Source of the DNA: DAOUMF01 sp034408935
GTDB lineage: Bacteria; Chloroflexota; Dehalococcoidia; SM23-28-2; RBG-16-64-32
Length of the DNA: 64,000 nucleotides
Assembly (NCBI GenBank): GCA_034408935.1
Contig: DAOUMV010000013.1
Coordinates: 1 to 64,000 of the forward strand
Reading direction: 5' to 3'
Shown: one piece after another, positions 11,248-19,640 of the stretch
Layout of the letters: every line of letters starts with the position of its first letter
How positions within the stretch are numbered: position 1 is the first letter of the stretch
The notes under the pieces: generated by a model
What the model saw: only the letters and a program-made list of their open reading frames with translations
The model's database searches: none
What the model was told of the DNA's origin: nothing
Program-made: the position numbers and the translations under genes

Positions 11248-12080
11248 GGGCCAGTCAGCCTCGCCGGCAGGAAGCTGGTGATCACCATCACCGTATCAAG
11301 CGCGGACAGGTCCGCCGCCGGCTCCACCGTAGCCTTCTTGAACAGGGCCTGCGGCGTGTCCTCCACGGACCTCACGCTGCCCAGCAGAAGGGACCGCGGG
11401 TAGTTGCCGCCCAAGCCGGAGGTGGTAACCAGGTCCCCCTCTTTGATCTGAGCCTCAGCGGGGATCATCTCCAGCGAAAAGCGGCCACCGAGATCGCCGG
11501 CCGCCACGCCTCGCGCCTCACTGCCCCCCTCATCGCCTTCCGCCAGGACGAACACGTTCACAGCGCTGTTGGGGTCGGTGATGAGCCGCAGCCATGCGAA
11601 GTCCTCGTACACGCGCGACACCGTCCCCACCAGGCTGCCGCTCCTCGACAGCACGACCATCCCCTCGTCCAGCCCGTCCTTGCTGCCGCGGTTGATGGCT
11701 AAGACCCGCTTGACGCCCGATGGATCCTGGGCGATGACGTCTGCCACCAGGAACTCGTCGTCGGGCCGGCTCTCCTTGATCCCCAGCGCTTCCTCCAGAT
11801 CCTCCGCCCGCCGCTCGGCATCCTCAGCCGCGGCCACTTGTCCCTGGAGGCGCTCCAGTTCCTGACGCAGTCGCTCGTTCTCGCGTTTCAGGTCCCCGCG
11901 GTTAAACAGGCCATCGAAGAAGTCAGCGACGGGGTCGGCAAGTTCGCGGAGGCCGTTCTCCGGGGGCGCGGCGATGGTGAGGGAGAGGTTCTGTACGGGG
12001 TCCAGGGTGCGGCTTTCGGAGAGGACGATGCTGACTAGGCCAAGGCTCACGACCGCCAGCGTCCACCAGAGCAATCGCAT
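11244..12080 (-). CDS. mreC: rod-shape-determining protein MreC
   Basis: A bitopic membrane protein of 278 residues. One N-terminal transmembrane helix (about residues 6-22) is followed by a Leu/Glu-rich coiled coil (about 58-98) and the beta-rich MreC domain with DVIAQDPSG and GLVGTVSRV-like motifs. It scaffolds the elongation machinery outside the membrane. Overlaps mreD by 4 bases; mreB is 52 bases upstream. Confidence 0.93.
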   Translation of the reverse strand: MRLLWWTLAVVSLGLVSIVLSESRTLDPVQNLSLTIAAPPENGLRELADPVADFFDGLFNRGDLKRENERLRQELERLQGQVAAAEDAERRAEDLEEALGIKESRPDDEFLVADVIAQDPSGVKRVLAINRGSKDGLDEGMVVLSRSGSLVGTVSRVYEDFAWLRLITDPNSAVNVFVLAEGDEGGSEARGVAAGDLGGRFSLEMIPAEAQIKEGDLVTTSGLGGNYPRSLLLGSVRSVEDTPQALFKKATVEPAADLSALDTVMVITSFLPARLTGP

Positions 12081-12132
12081 CGTTCAGGGGCCTCCGCACC
12101 CGTCCCGCGACGGCGGCGCCGTCAGCGGGCAC

Positions 12133-13194
12133 CTAGCGCGGCGCCTTTCGCGTATTCAGCCTCGCCTGCACTTTCTGCAGTATTACCGCCTCCTCCAGCA
12201 CCTCGCCAGCCCCACGAACCACACAGGTGAGGGGGTCCTCTCCCACGTAGACCGGGAACCGCGTCTCCTGAGCCAAGCGGCGGTCCAGCCCCCGCAGTAG
12301 AGCGCCACCTCCGCAGAGCACGATCCCGCGGCTCATGATGTCCGCCACCAGCTCCGGCGGCGTGGTCTCGATCGTCTGCCGCACGGTGTCCACGATGGCG
12401 TTCACCGACCCCGCGATGGCGTCTCGGACCTCCACACTGCTCACCTCCACGGACTTCGGCAGGCCCGTGGCCAGGTCACGGCCCTTCAGCTCCACCGTGA
12501 CCTCCCGCTCCAGCGGGTAGGCCGACCCCGCCTCCATCTTCACCTCCTCCGCCATCCGCTCGCCGATGAGCATGTTGTGCACCTGCCGCGCGTAGCCCAC
12601 GATCTCCTGATCCATGTCGTCGCCGGCGGTGCGTATGGACGTGGCGACAACGATTCCGCCCATGGAGATGACCGCCACCTCGGTGGTGCCGCCACCGACG
12701 TCGACGATCATAGAGCCGCCGGGCTCCATCACCGGCAGGCCAGCCCCAATAGCGGCCGCCATCGGCTCCTCTACCAGGTAGGCGGCACGGGCGCCAGCAT
12801 TGAGAGCGGCGTCGTGCACCGCCCGCTTCTCCACCTCCGTCACCCCGGAGGGGATGCCCACTGACACTCGCGGCCGTGGCAGTCCAAAGTGGAGATCGTG
12901 CACAGAGCGGATGAAGTAGTGCAACATCTTCTCGGTGACGGCGAAGTCTGATATGACGCCGTCCTGGAGCGGTCGCACGGCGACGATGTCGGAAGGCGTG
13001 CGCCCGACCATGCGCTTGGCCTCAGCACCGATGGCCAGGATCTTCTTGTTGATTCGGTCGATCGCCACCACAGAGGGCTCGTCGATGACGATGCCGCGGC
13101 CCTTGACCATCACCAGGGTGTTGGCCGTCCCCAGGTCTATGGCCACATCGTGGGAAAACAGGCCGAGCAATGCGTTGAGCGGATTAAGCGGCAA
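12133..13194 (-). CDS. mreB: rod-shape-determining protein MreB (bacterial actin)
   Basis: An actin-fold ATPase of 353 residues that forms filaments guiding cell-wall elongation. The phosphate-1 loop DLGTANT begins at Asp20, the phosphate-2 loop VDVGGGTTEV lies in the middle, and an adenosine motif GIVLCGGGALLRG is near residues 290-302. Start is TTG with a GGGAGG-type Shine-Dalgarno upstream. It is the first gene of the five-gene cluster and has its own promoter 40-65 bases upstream. Confidence 0.97.
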   Translation of the reverse strand: MPLNPLNALLGLFSHDVAIDLGTANTLVMVKGRGIVIDEPSVVAIDRINKKILAIGAEAKRMVGRTPSDIVAVRPLQDGVISDFAVTEKMLHYFIRSVHDLHFGLPRPRVSVGIPSGVTEVEKRAVHDAALNAGARAAYLVEEPMAAAIGAGLPVMEPGGSMIVDVGGGTTEVAVISMGGIVVATSIRTAGDDMDQEIVGYARQVHNMLIGERMAEEVKMEAGSAYPLEREVTVELKGRDLATGLPKSVEVSSVEVRDAIAGSVNAIVDTVRQTIETTPPELVADIMSRGIVLCGGGALLRGLDRRLAQETRFPVYVGEDPLTCVVRGAGEVLEEAVILQKVQARLNTRKAPR

Positions 13195-13229
13195 CCTTCC
13201 CTCCCCGGGCTCGGGCTAAGACCTAGCGC

Positions 13230-13259
13230 ATTATAACTCCCTGTGGTGACTGCCCGCAA
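13230..13259 (-). promoter_or_regulatory. promoter of the mreB-mreC-mreD-mrdA-rodA operon
   Basis: Reading the minus strand: TTGCGG (13259-13254), 18 bases, TATAAT (13235-13230). This sits just upstream of the mreB leader. Confidence 0.65.
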
Positions 13260-13350
13260 AATTCGGACACCTTCGCCCAATCAAACTATTCCAACGCCTG
13301 GCGCAGGTGTCAGCTACGGCTGGGGTCCTGCGAATTCGCCTCCGCCCCCG

Positions 13351-14157
13351 TCAGCGCTTGCTCTTGCGCCAGCCCGCTGCGACCGCCTCCGTCTCCGTAC
13401 AGAACCAGCGCTCCCCCTTCGCCTCATCTATCACCGTGTCGTCATAGTACTCGCCACCAGGCACGTGGTATATCTTCTCGCCTGTATGGACGCTGATATT
13501 CCCCTTGATCACCGGCTCGTTGCTGCCAGAGAAGTCGCACGGGCCGTCCGCTTCCAGTGGCGGCTCAGGCGTTGCGCAGGCGCTCCAGAGGCCCCGGCCC
13601 GCCTCCCGCGCCTGGCCCTGGAGCGAGGCGAATAGATCCGCATACTTAACGTCCGGCGGAAACGCCGTCGCCGTGGCGTATCCCTCCTCGACCAGGACCG
13701 CGTTGACCATCTCCCCACCCACCCACACGTAGCGGAGCAGCCGCCCATACTGGTCGGTCTCCGACACGTCCCGCTCCAGCCCCACGCTCCTACCCTCCAC
13801 CAACTGGCGGTTCCGATCGCTCGCCTCGCGGCCGAAGCACTCCACGGGCCGCCGCGGGTCCACCGTCTCCGGCGTGTCGATGCCGATATAGCGCACCCGC
13901 AGCTCCTGGCCGTTGATGAGCACGTCGATAGTGTCACCGTCAACCACGTTTGTGACCGGGGCCTCCTCCAGGCCGACGGGCGTCGCGCTCTCACTCGGCC
14001 TTTCGGCGGCCTCCGTGGGGCCCGGGGTGGCCCCAGCGGTGGCGGTGGCCACCGGCGAGGTTGGGAGCGTAGCGGTAGGCGGAGACGTCCCATCGCCGGT
14101 GGCGCTGCAAGCGGCCGCCAGAGCAAGGAGTGCGCAGGTCAGTATGGCGCGAAACAC
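13351..14157 (-). CDS. secreted lipoprotein with thermonuclease domain and C-terminal GWR-type domain
   Basis: A 268-residue exported protein. The signal peptide ends in a lipobox with Cys17, followed by a Thr/Ala/Pro-rich linker to about residue 65. A staphylococcal-nuclease-like domain has VVDGDTIDV, then VRYIGIDTPET, then the ERDVSETDQYGRLLRYVWV block, which retain the acidic and arginine residues of the active site. The C-terminal 60 residues (KIYHVPGGEYYDDT to AAGWRKSKR) look like the small domain called sunset in NCBI annotation, often found behind such nucleases. Likely a surface nuclease for nucleic-acid scavenging. It follows ligA by 5 bases. Confidence 0.88.
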   Translation of the reverse strand: MFRAILTCALLALAAACSATGDGTSPPTATLPTSPVATATAGATPGPTEAAERPSESATPVGLEEAPVTNVVDGDTIDVLINGQELRVRYIGIDTPETVDPRRPVECFGREASDRNRQLVEGRSVGLERDVSETDQYGRLLRYVWVGGEMVNAVLVEEGYATATAFPPDVKYADLFASLQGQAREAGRGLWSACATPEPPLEADGPCDFSGSNEPVIKGNISVHTGEKIYHVPGGEYYDDTVIDEAKGERWFCTETEAVAAGWRKSKR

Positions 14158-14162
14158 CGACG

Positions 14163-16190
14163 TTACTTCGCGGATTCCAGCAGCCCCAATAGCTCCTGCT
14201 CGTCCATCAGCCTCGTGCCATACTCCTGGGCCTTCTGGAGCTTGGAGCCGGGCCCTTCGCCCACGACCAGGCAGGTGGTCTTTTTGGTCACGCTGCTGCC
14301 GATGCTCGCCCCCAGCGCCTTCAGCCTGGCCTCCGCCTCGCTGCGGGCCATGGAGGCGAGCGTCCCCGTGACGACGAACGTCTGACCGGCCAGCGGGCCC
14401 TCGACCGGCGCGGCGCGCTCCTGCTGCATCCTCACGCCCGCTCGTCTCAGTTTCTCGATCACCCTCCGCTGCCGCTTCTCGCGAAAGTAGTCGTACACAC
14501 TCTCCGCGATCTTGGGCCCAACGGCCGGAATCGCCTCCAGATCCTCGCGGCCAGCGGCGGCTATGGCGTCCAGGCTGCCGAACTCGTTAGCCAGGATGTC
14601 TGCTATCTCCGAGCCCACGTGGCGTATGCCCAGAGCGAACAGAAGCCGCGAGAGAGGCCGCTTCTTGGACTTCTCGATGCTCTCGAGAATCTTATCCGCC
14701 TTCGTTGTGCCCTTCTTGAACAATGACCTCAACTGTTCTTTTGTCAAGTAATACAGGTCACCCGGGTCCTTGACCATGCCTCGATCCATCAACTTGGCAC
14801 ACCACTCCTCGCCCAACTCCCTGATGTCCATGGCCCCCTTGCTCGTGAAGTGCGTCAGCCAGCGAAACATCTGGGCCGAGCACGAGATGTTTGTGCAGTA
14901 GCTCATCGCCTCCCCTTCCAGCCGTACCACCTCGCCGCCGCAGGCGGGGCAGCGCCGGGGCATGACCCACCGCCGCGGCCTGCCCATGCGCCTGCTCATC
15001 ACCGGGCCCACCACCTGCGGGATGACGTCCCCCGCCCGCTGCACGATCACCGTGTCGCCGATGCGGATGTCCTTGCGCCGCACATCGTCCTCGTTGTGCA
15101 GCGTCGCCTGCTTGAGGATGACACCGCCCACCTGCACCGGCTCCAGCACAGCGAACGGGTTGAGGCTGCCGGTGCGCCCCACGTTGATGGCGATCTTCAG
15201 CAGCTTCGTCGTGGCCTGGACGGGCGGGAACTTATAGGCTATCGCCCAGCGCGGCTCGCGCCCCACGTAGCCCAACCGCTCCTGCAGATCCAGTCGGTCG
15301 ATCTTCACCACCAGACCATCGATCTCGTATTCGAGGTCGTGGCGCTTCTCCACCCACTCCTCGTAGTGGCGGTTGATCTCCTCCAGATGGCGGTAGCGGG
15401 CGATGTTGGGGTTGATGCGAAAGCCGAGGTCGCCCAGCCAGTGGAGCGTCTCCAGGTGGCTGTCCGGCCGCGCTGCGTCCTCAAGCCAGCCAAGCTGGTA
15501 CACCCAGATGTCCAGCCGCCTGGACGCCGTCACGCGGGGGTCGAGCTGGCGTACGGAGCCGGCGGCGGCGTTGCGGGGGTTGGCAAACAGGGGCTCGCCC
15601 ACGTCCGCCCGCCGGTTGTTGAGACGCTCGAAGGCCGTCTTGGACATGTATACCTCGCCGCGAACCTCGAAGCGCACGGGCACCTTCCCATTCCGCACTT
15701 GCATGGGGATGCTGCGGACTGTACGCAGGTTCTCGGTGATGTTCTCCCCCCGCAAGCCGTCGCCCCGCGTGGCCCCCTGCACGAAGCGTCCCCTCTCGTA
15801 GACCAGCGCCACTGCCAGGCCGTCGATCTTGGGCTCGACGACCATATCGGAACCCTCGATCTCGGCCAGATTGGAGACTCGACGGTACCACGCCTGAAGT
15901 TCCTCCATGTTGAAGGCGTTGGCCAGCGACAGCAGCGGCTCCCGGTGCTGCACAACCCCGAACGCCTCCACCGGCTGGCCCGACACCCTCTGCGTGGGCG
16001 AGTCCGGGGTGATCAGCTCCGAGTAGTGCGCCTCGATGGCCCGCAGGCGGCGCATCAGCTCGTCGTACTCGGCGTCGCTGATCTCGGGGGCGTCCTTCGC
16101 GTAGTACAGGTAGTCGTGGTAGTTGATCTGGGAGCGTAGCTCCTCCGCCGCCAGGCGCGCCTGCTGGACCCGCTCAAAACCGCAGCTCAT
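14163..16190 (-). CDS. ligA: NAD+-dependent DNA ligase LigA
   Basis: The replicative ligase, 675 residues. The adenylation motif EPKIDGLAV gives catalytic Lys121. An OB domain follows, then a zinc finger with Cys414, Cys417, Cys432 and Cys437, helix-hairpin-helix repeats (about 490-580) and a C-terminal BRCT domain (about 600-675). Length and domain order are standard. The gene starts a minus-strand pair with the lipoprotein nuclease; a divergent GNAT gene lies 120 bases away. Confidence 0.98.
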   Translation of the reverse strand: MSCGFERVQQARLAAEELRSQINYHDYLYYAKDAPEISDAEYDELMRRLRAIEAHYSELITPDSPTQRVSGQPVEAFGVVQHREPLLSLANAFNMEELQAWYRRVSNLAEIEGSDMVVEPKIDGLAVALVYERGRFVQGATRGDGLRGENITENLRTVRSIPMQVRNGKVPVRFEVRGEVYMSKTAFERLNNRRADVGEPLFANPRNAAAGSVRQLDPRVTASRRLDIWVYQLGWLEDAARPDSHLETLHWLGDLGFRINPNIARYRHLEEINRHYEEWVEKRHDLEYEIDGLVVKIDRLDLQERLGYVGREPRWAIAYKFPPVQATTKLLKIAINVGRTGSLNPFAVLEPVQVGGVILKQATLHNEDDVRRKDIRIGDTVIVQRAGDVIPQVVGPVMSRRMGRPRRWVMPRRCPACGGEVVRLEGEAMSYCTNISCSAQMFRWLTHFTSKGAMDIRELGEEWCAKLMDRGMVKDPGDLYYLTKEQLRSLFKKGTTKADKILESIEKSKKRPLSRLLFALGIRHVGSEIADILANEFGSLDAIAAAGREDLEAIPAVGPKIAESVYDYFREKRQRRVIEKLRRAGVRMQQERAAPVEGPLAGQTFVVTGTLASMARSEAEARLKALGASIGSSVTKKTTCLVVGEGPGSKLQKAQEYGTRLMDEQELLGLLESAK

Positions 16191-16310
16191 GGCAGCCTAA
16201 GCGTATTACGGCCGCGTCCGGTTGGAAAGAGGGCAATGGCGCTGTCCGTAACAAGCCGGTAACACCGCGGCGCGCTACCGTCAACGTCGCGCTGCTAGAC
16301 TGGAGAGGCG

Positions 16311-16823
16311 ATGGAAACGCAGTCGCCCGCCTGTACTATCTGCCCCGCCGAGGATGCCGACCTGCCGGCCATCGCCGACATCTACAACGATGCGGTCCTC
16401 AACTCCACGGCCACGTTTGACGTCCAGCCGTGGACGCCGGAACGACGGGACCAGTGGTTCCGCGAACATAGCCATCCCTATGCCGTCCTGGTCGCCGTCC
16501 GCGGGGACGATGTCGTGGGCTGGGCCGCCCTGTCGCCGTTCCAGCGGAAGCCCGCGTATCGCTTCGCGGGGGAGACCTCCCTGTACGTGCGAGCCGATCT
16601 CCGGGGCGAGGGGATCGGCGCCATCCTCCTCGCTCGTCTGCTGGACGTGGCCGCCAGGAACGGCTTTCACAGCGTCCTCGCGCGCATCGTCGGGGACAAC
16701 CCTGTCAGCCTGCGACTGCACCGTCGCTTCGGCTTCCGACGCGTGGGCGTGGAGCGAGAGGTGGGCTACAAGTTCGACCGCTGGCTGGACGTGATCGTTG
16801 TGCAGAAGCTGCTGGCTGGCTAG
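16311..16823 (+). CDS. GNAT acetyltransferase, phosphinothricin-acetyltransferase-like
   Basis: A GNAT-fold acetyltransferase of 170 residues. The N-terminus ADIYNDAVLNSTATFD, the acetyl-CoA loop RGEGIGAILLARLL and the C-terminus GFRRVGVEREVGYKFDRW match the PAT/Bar and YncA-type group, which acetylates amino groups of small molecules such as phosphinothricin or methionine sulfoximine. The natural substrate cannot be told. A GGAGAGG motif sits 2-8 bases before the ATG; it lies 26 bases upstream of hisH. Confidence 0.88.
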   Translation: METQSPACTICPAEDADLPAIADIYNDAVLNSTATFDVQPWTPERRDQWFREHSHPYAVLVAVRGDDVVGWAALSPFQRKPAYRFAGETSLYVRADLRGEGIGAILLARLLDVAARNGFHSVLARIVGDNPVSLRLHRRFGFRRVGVEREVGYKFDRWLDVIVVQKLLAG

Positions 16824-16834
16824 CGGGCAAAGTC

Positions 16835-16843
16835 TGCTACAAT
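16835..16843 (+). promoter_or_regulatory. extended -10 promoter at hisH, predicted leaderless start
   Basis: TGC followed by TACAAT (16838-16843) is an extended -10. The hisH ATG begins at 16850, about where transcription would start, and no Shine-Dalgarno precedes it. Confidence 0.55.
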
Positions 16844-16849
16844 GCGGCC

Positions 16850-17473
16850 ATGAAGCTCGTCATCGTAGATTACGAGGCCGGCAACCTGCGCAGCGTGGCC
16901 CGCGCCGTCGCCCACGCCGGAGGCGACCCCTTGATCACCTCCAGCGGGCGCGACCTGGAGCGTGCCGACGCCCTCATCGTGCCGGGCGTGGGCGCCGCCG
17001 CCGACACTATGGCTAACCTGAAGCGTCACGCCCTGGTGGAGCCCATCCGCGAGTACATCGCCGGCGGCCGGCCCTTCCTCGGCGTGTGCATGGGCCAGCA
17101 GGCGCTGTTCGACGTCAGCGAGGAGGGCGGGGAGCACCCATGCCTGGGCGTCCTCCCCGGCCGAGTGGTCCGCCTGCCAGACGGTCTGAAGGTGCCCCAC
17201 ATGGGCTGGAATCAGGTGCGCATCGCCCAGCCCCACCCGATATTTGACGGCATTGCCGACGGCTCCTACTTCTATTTCGTGCACTCCTACTACCCTCGGC
17301 CGGACGATCCTGCCGTCGTCATTGGGGAGACGGAGTACGGCGTGACGTTCGCCTCCGTCGTGGCACGGGACAGCATTGTGGCGACCCAGTTCCACCCGGA
17401 GAAGAGCGGCGCCATGGGCCTGCGCATGTACGAGAACTTCCTGCGCATCGCGGCCGGCGCCACGGTGGGCTGA
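16850..17473 (+). CDS. hisH: imidazole glycerol phosphate synthase glutaminase subunit HisH
   Basis: Class I glutamine amidotransferase of 207 residues that supplies ammonia to HisF in histidine biosynthesis. The nucleophile is Cys80 (GVCMGQQALF); the His182 and Glu184 pair sits in ATQFHPEKSG. hisA follows directly, whereas its partner hisF is about 4.4 kb downstream, beyond two acyl-CoA dehydrogenase genes and a transporter. Confidence 0.97.
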   Translation: MKLVIVDYEAGNLRSVARAVAHAGGDPLITSSGRDLERADALIVPGVGAAADTMANLKRHALVEPIREYIAGGRPFLGVCMGQQALFDVSEEGGEHPCLGVLPGRVVRLPDGLKVPHMGWNQVRIAQPHPIFDGIADGSYFYFVHSYYPRPDDPAVVIGETEYGVTFASVVARDSIVATQFHPEKSGAMGLRMYENFLRIAAGATVG

Positions 17474-17489
17474 GATCGTCCCCGTGACC

Positions 17490-18221
17490 ATGGAGATTAT
17501 CCCAGCCATCGACATGCGTGGCGGCCGCTGCGTCCGCCTGCTCCAGGGCGACTACGACCGCGAGACCGTGTTCGCCGACGATCCGGCAGCCGCCGCCCGC
17601 CGCTGGCGGGACGCCGGCGCGACGCGGCTGCACCTCGTGGACCTGGATGGCGCCCGCGAGGGCCGCCCCGTGAACCGCGCCACCGTACAGAGGATCCTGG
17701 CCGCGGTGGAGATCCCCGTCCAGCTCGGCGGCGGCATCCGCGACCTGGAGACTGTCCAAGGCTACCTGAGCGACGGTGTGGACCGTGTGATACTGGGCAC
17801 CGCCGCCGTCAAAGATCAGACCTTTCTCGCGAGCGCCCTCGCTGAGTTCCGTGACCGCATCGTCGTCGGCGTGGACGCCCGCGACGGGGTCGTGGTGACG
17901 GAGGGCTGGCGTGAAGCCTCCGGAGTGACGGCCGTGGACCTGCTCTGGCAGCTCGCTGAGTTGCGCGTGGCCCGTGTCATCTACACCGACACCCTCCGCG
18001 ACGGCACCCTGACCGAGCCCAACTTCGCCGCCCTCGAAACGATCCTCTCAGACGACCGTCTCTCCGCCCGCGACCTGCGGGTCATCTACGCCGGAGGCGT
18101 CTCCGACATCGACCACTTGCGCCGCCTGGCGGCCACCAACGTGGAGGCCGCCATCGTCGGCCGCGCGCTCTACACGGGTGACATCGACCTGGCGGAGGCG
18201 CTGGGCGCCGTCAAAAGCTAG
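17490..18221 (+). CDS. hisA: phosphoribosylformimino-AICAR-phosphate isomerase HisA
   Basis: A (beta/alpha)8 isomerase of 243 residues for the fourth step of histidine synthesis. Catalytic Asp8 is in IIPAIDMRGG; phosphate-binding QLGGGIRDLE and IYAGGVSD repeats follow. A GTG two codons upstream (17484) is an alternative start; ATG at 17490 fits the family N-terminus. It begins 16 bases after hisH. Confidence 0.96.
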   Translation: MEIIPAIDMRGGRCVRLLQGDYDRETVFADDPAAAARRWRDAGATRLHLVDLDGAREGRPVNRATVQRILAAVEIPVQLGGGIRDLETVQGYLSDGVDRVILGTAAVKDQTFLASALAEFRDRIVVGVDARDGVVVTEGWREASGVTAVDLLWQLAELRVARVIYTDTLRDGTLTEPNFAALETILSDDRLSARDLRVIYAGGVSDIDHLRRLAATNVEAAIVGRALYTGDIDLAEALGAVKS

Positions 18222-18228
18222 TGACCAC

Positions 18229-18257
18229 TTAACTAAACAAGCGAGGTGCGGTATACT
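18229..18257 (+). promoter_or_regulatory. promoter of the acyl-CoA dehydrogenase pair
   Basis: TTAACT (18229-18234), a 17-base spacer and TATACT (18252-18257). This is the first clear promoter after hisA, so the dehydrogenases can be expressed independently of the his genes. The leader is about 30 bases. Confidence 0.7.
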
Positions 18258-18292
18258 AGTCAGGCGAGCGGGCTTGAAACCAGGTTCAACGC

Positions 18293-19564
18293 ATGACAGA
18301 ACCTACGCCAGACTTGCGGGACATCGTTAAGGGGACCATCGACGGTGTCACCGCATTCGTAGAGACGGAGGTCCTCCCTCTAGAGCAGGAGTATCGCCAC
18401 GTCCTCGCCGACGAGGCAAAGCTCTTCGCCGCCGATGGCAAGCTGGTTCCCGAGATCCAGCAGGCGAGGAAGGATGTCCGCAGCAAGTCCGGCAAGGCAG
18501 GCTACTGGGCCATGTTCGCCCCCGAGTCCATCGGCGGCGGCGGCCTTGGGCCCCTTGTCAACATCTATGTTCAGGAGGCTCTCTACAGGAAGTACGGGCC
18601 CGGCCACCTGCTGATGGGCTGGGCCAACGCTTTCATCACCACCCCCCTTATCGCGAGCTTCGTGGACGGCCCATCGCACATGTTCACAACCACTAGCGAG
18701 GTCATCCGCACGGACGTCGTCCCCTCATTAGTGGCGGGCGAAAAGACCATATGCTTCGCCCTCACGGAGCCGGACGCCGGCTCCGACCTGTGGAATCTGA
18801 AGACCAAGGCACGCAAGGAGGGCGACCACTGGGTCATCAACGGTACCAAGCAGTGGATCACTAACGCCCCCTACGCCGACTATGCTGCTGTCTTTGCCGT
18901 CACCAACGAGGAGATGCTGGCCCAGCACAAGGGCGGCATCACCGGATTCCTGGTGGACACGAGCCAGCCCGGCGTGGACACCTCGACCATCTTGCCCATT
19001 ATCGGCCACGTGTCCAGCGATTGCGGCTCGATCGTCCTTGAGGATGTCTCGGTCTCTGAGGACTACATCCTGGGGGAGGTGGACCAGGGCTTCCGCATCA
19101 GCATGATGGGCATCTCGGAAGGGCGACTGGGGTTCGCTGCCGGTTGCCTGGGGCTGGCCGAATGGGCGCTGGATCGCTGCCTGGACTACGCCAAGGAGCG
19201 GCAGACATTTGGCCGCCCGCTCTCCAGCCATCAGGCGATCCAGTGGATGCTCGCTGACAGCGCCATCGACATATATACGGCGAAGTATGCCGCGCTGCAA
19301 ACGGCGCGACTGGTGGAGGAGTACCAGGCGGCAGGCAAGGTTCCGATAAAGGAGGTATCGATCGTCAAAGCGTACATGATGGAGATGGCGCAGCAGGTCT
19401 GCGACCGGGCCATCCAAATCCACGGAGGGATGGGCCTGTCCAACGAGATGGGCCTGGAGGAAGCTTTCCGCATCGCCCGCACCTGGCGCATCCCCGACGG
19501 CACCTCCGAGATGCAGCGCCGGACTATCGCTCGCCAGCTCCTGAGAGGGGACACCGTTTTCTGA
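18293..19564 (+). CDS. acyl-CoA dehydrogenase family protein (copy 1 of a tandem pair)
   Basis: A FAD-dependent acyl-CoA dehydrogenase of 423 residues, soluble. Family marks include CFALTEPDAGSD (FAD/substrate strand), the WVINGTKQWITNAPYAD block, the helix KERQTFGRPLSSHQAIQW, and the C-terminal IHGGMGLSNE and IPDGTSEMQRR. Where medium-chain enzymes carry the catalytic Glu (EGT), this protein has Asp-Gly-Thr, so an Asp may act as base, or the base may lie elsewhere. The next gene is a close paralogue. The substrate is unknown. Confidence 0.9.
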   Translation: MTEPTPDLRDIVKGTIDGVTAFVETEVLPLEQEYRHVLADEAKLFAADGKLVPEIQQARKDVRSKSGKAGYWAMFAPESIGGGGLGPLVNIYVQEALYRKYGPGHLLMGWANAFITTPLIASFVDGPSHMFTTTSEVIRTDVVPSLVAGEKTICFALTEPDAGSDLWNLKTKARKEGDHWVINGTKQWITNAPYADYAAVFAVTNEEMLAQHKGGITGFLVDTSQPGVDTSTILPIIGHVSSDCGSIVLEDVSVSEDYILGEVDQGFRISMMGISEGRLGFAAGCLGLAEWALDRCLDYAKERQTFGRPLSSHQAIQWMLADSAIDIYTAKYAALQTARLVEEYQAAGKVPIKEVSIVKAYMMEMAQQVCDRAIQIHGGMGLSNEMGLEEAFRIARTWRIPDGTSEMQRRTIARQLLRGDTVF

Positions 19565-19640
19565 GTCAGACAATATGGGTCACCGGCACAAGAGGCATGG
19601 TAACGTCAACGATCGTTGAATCCGAAAGGAGGTTCTCATC

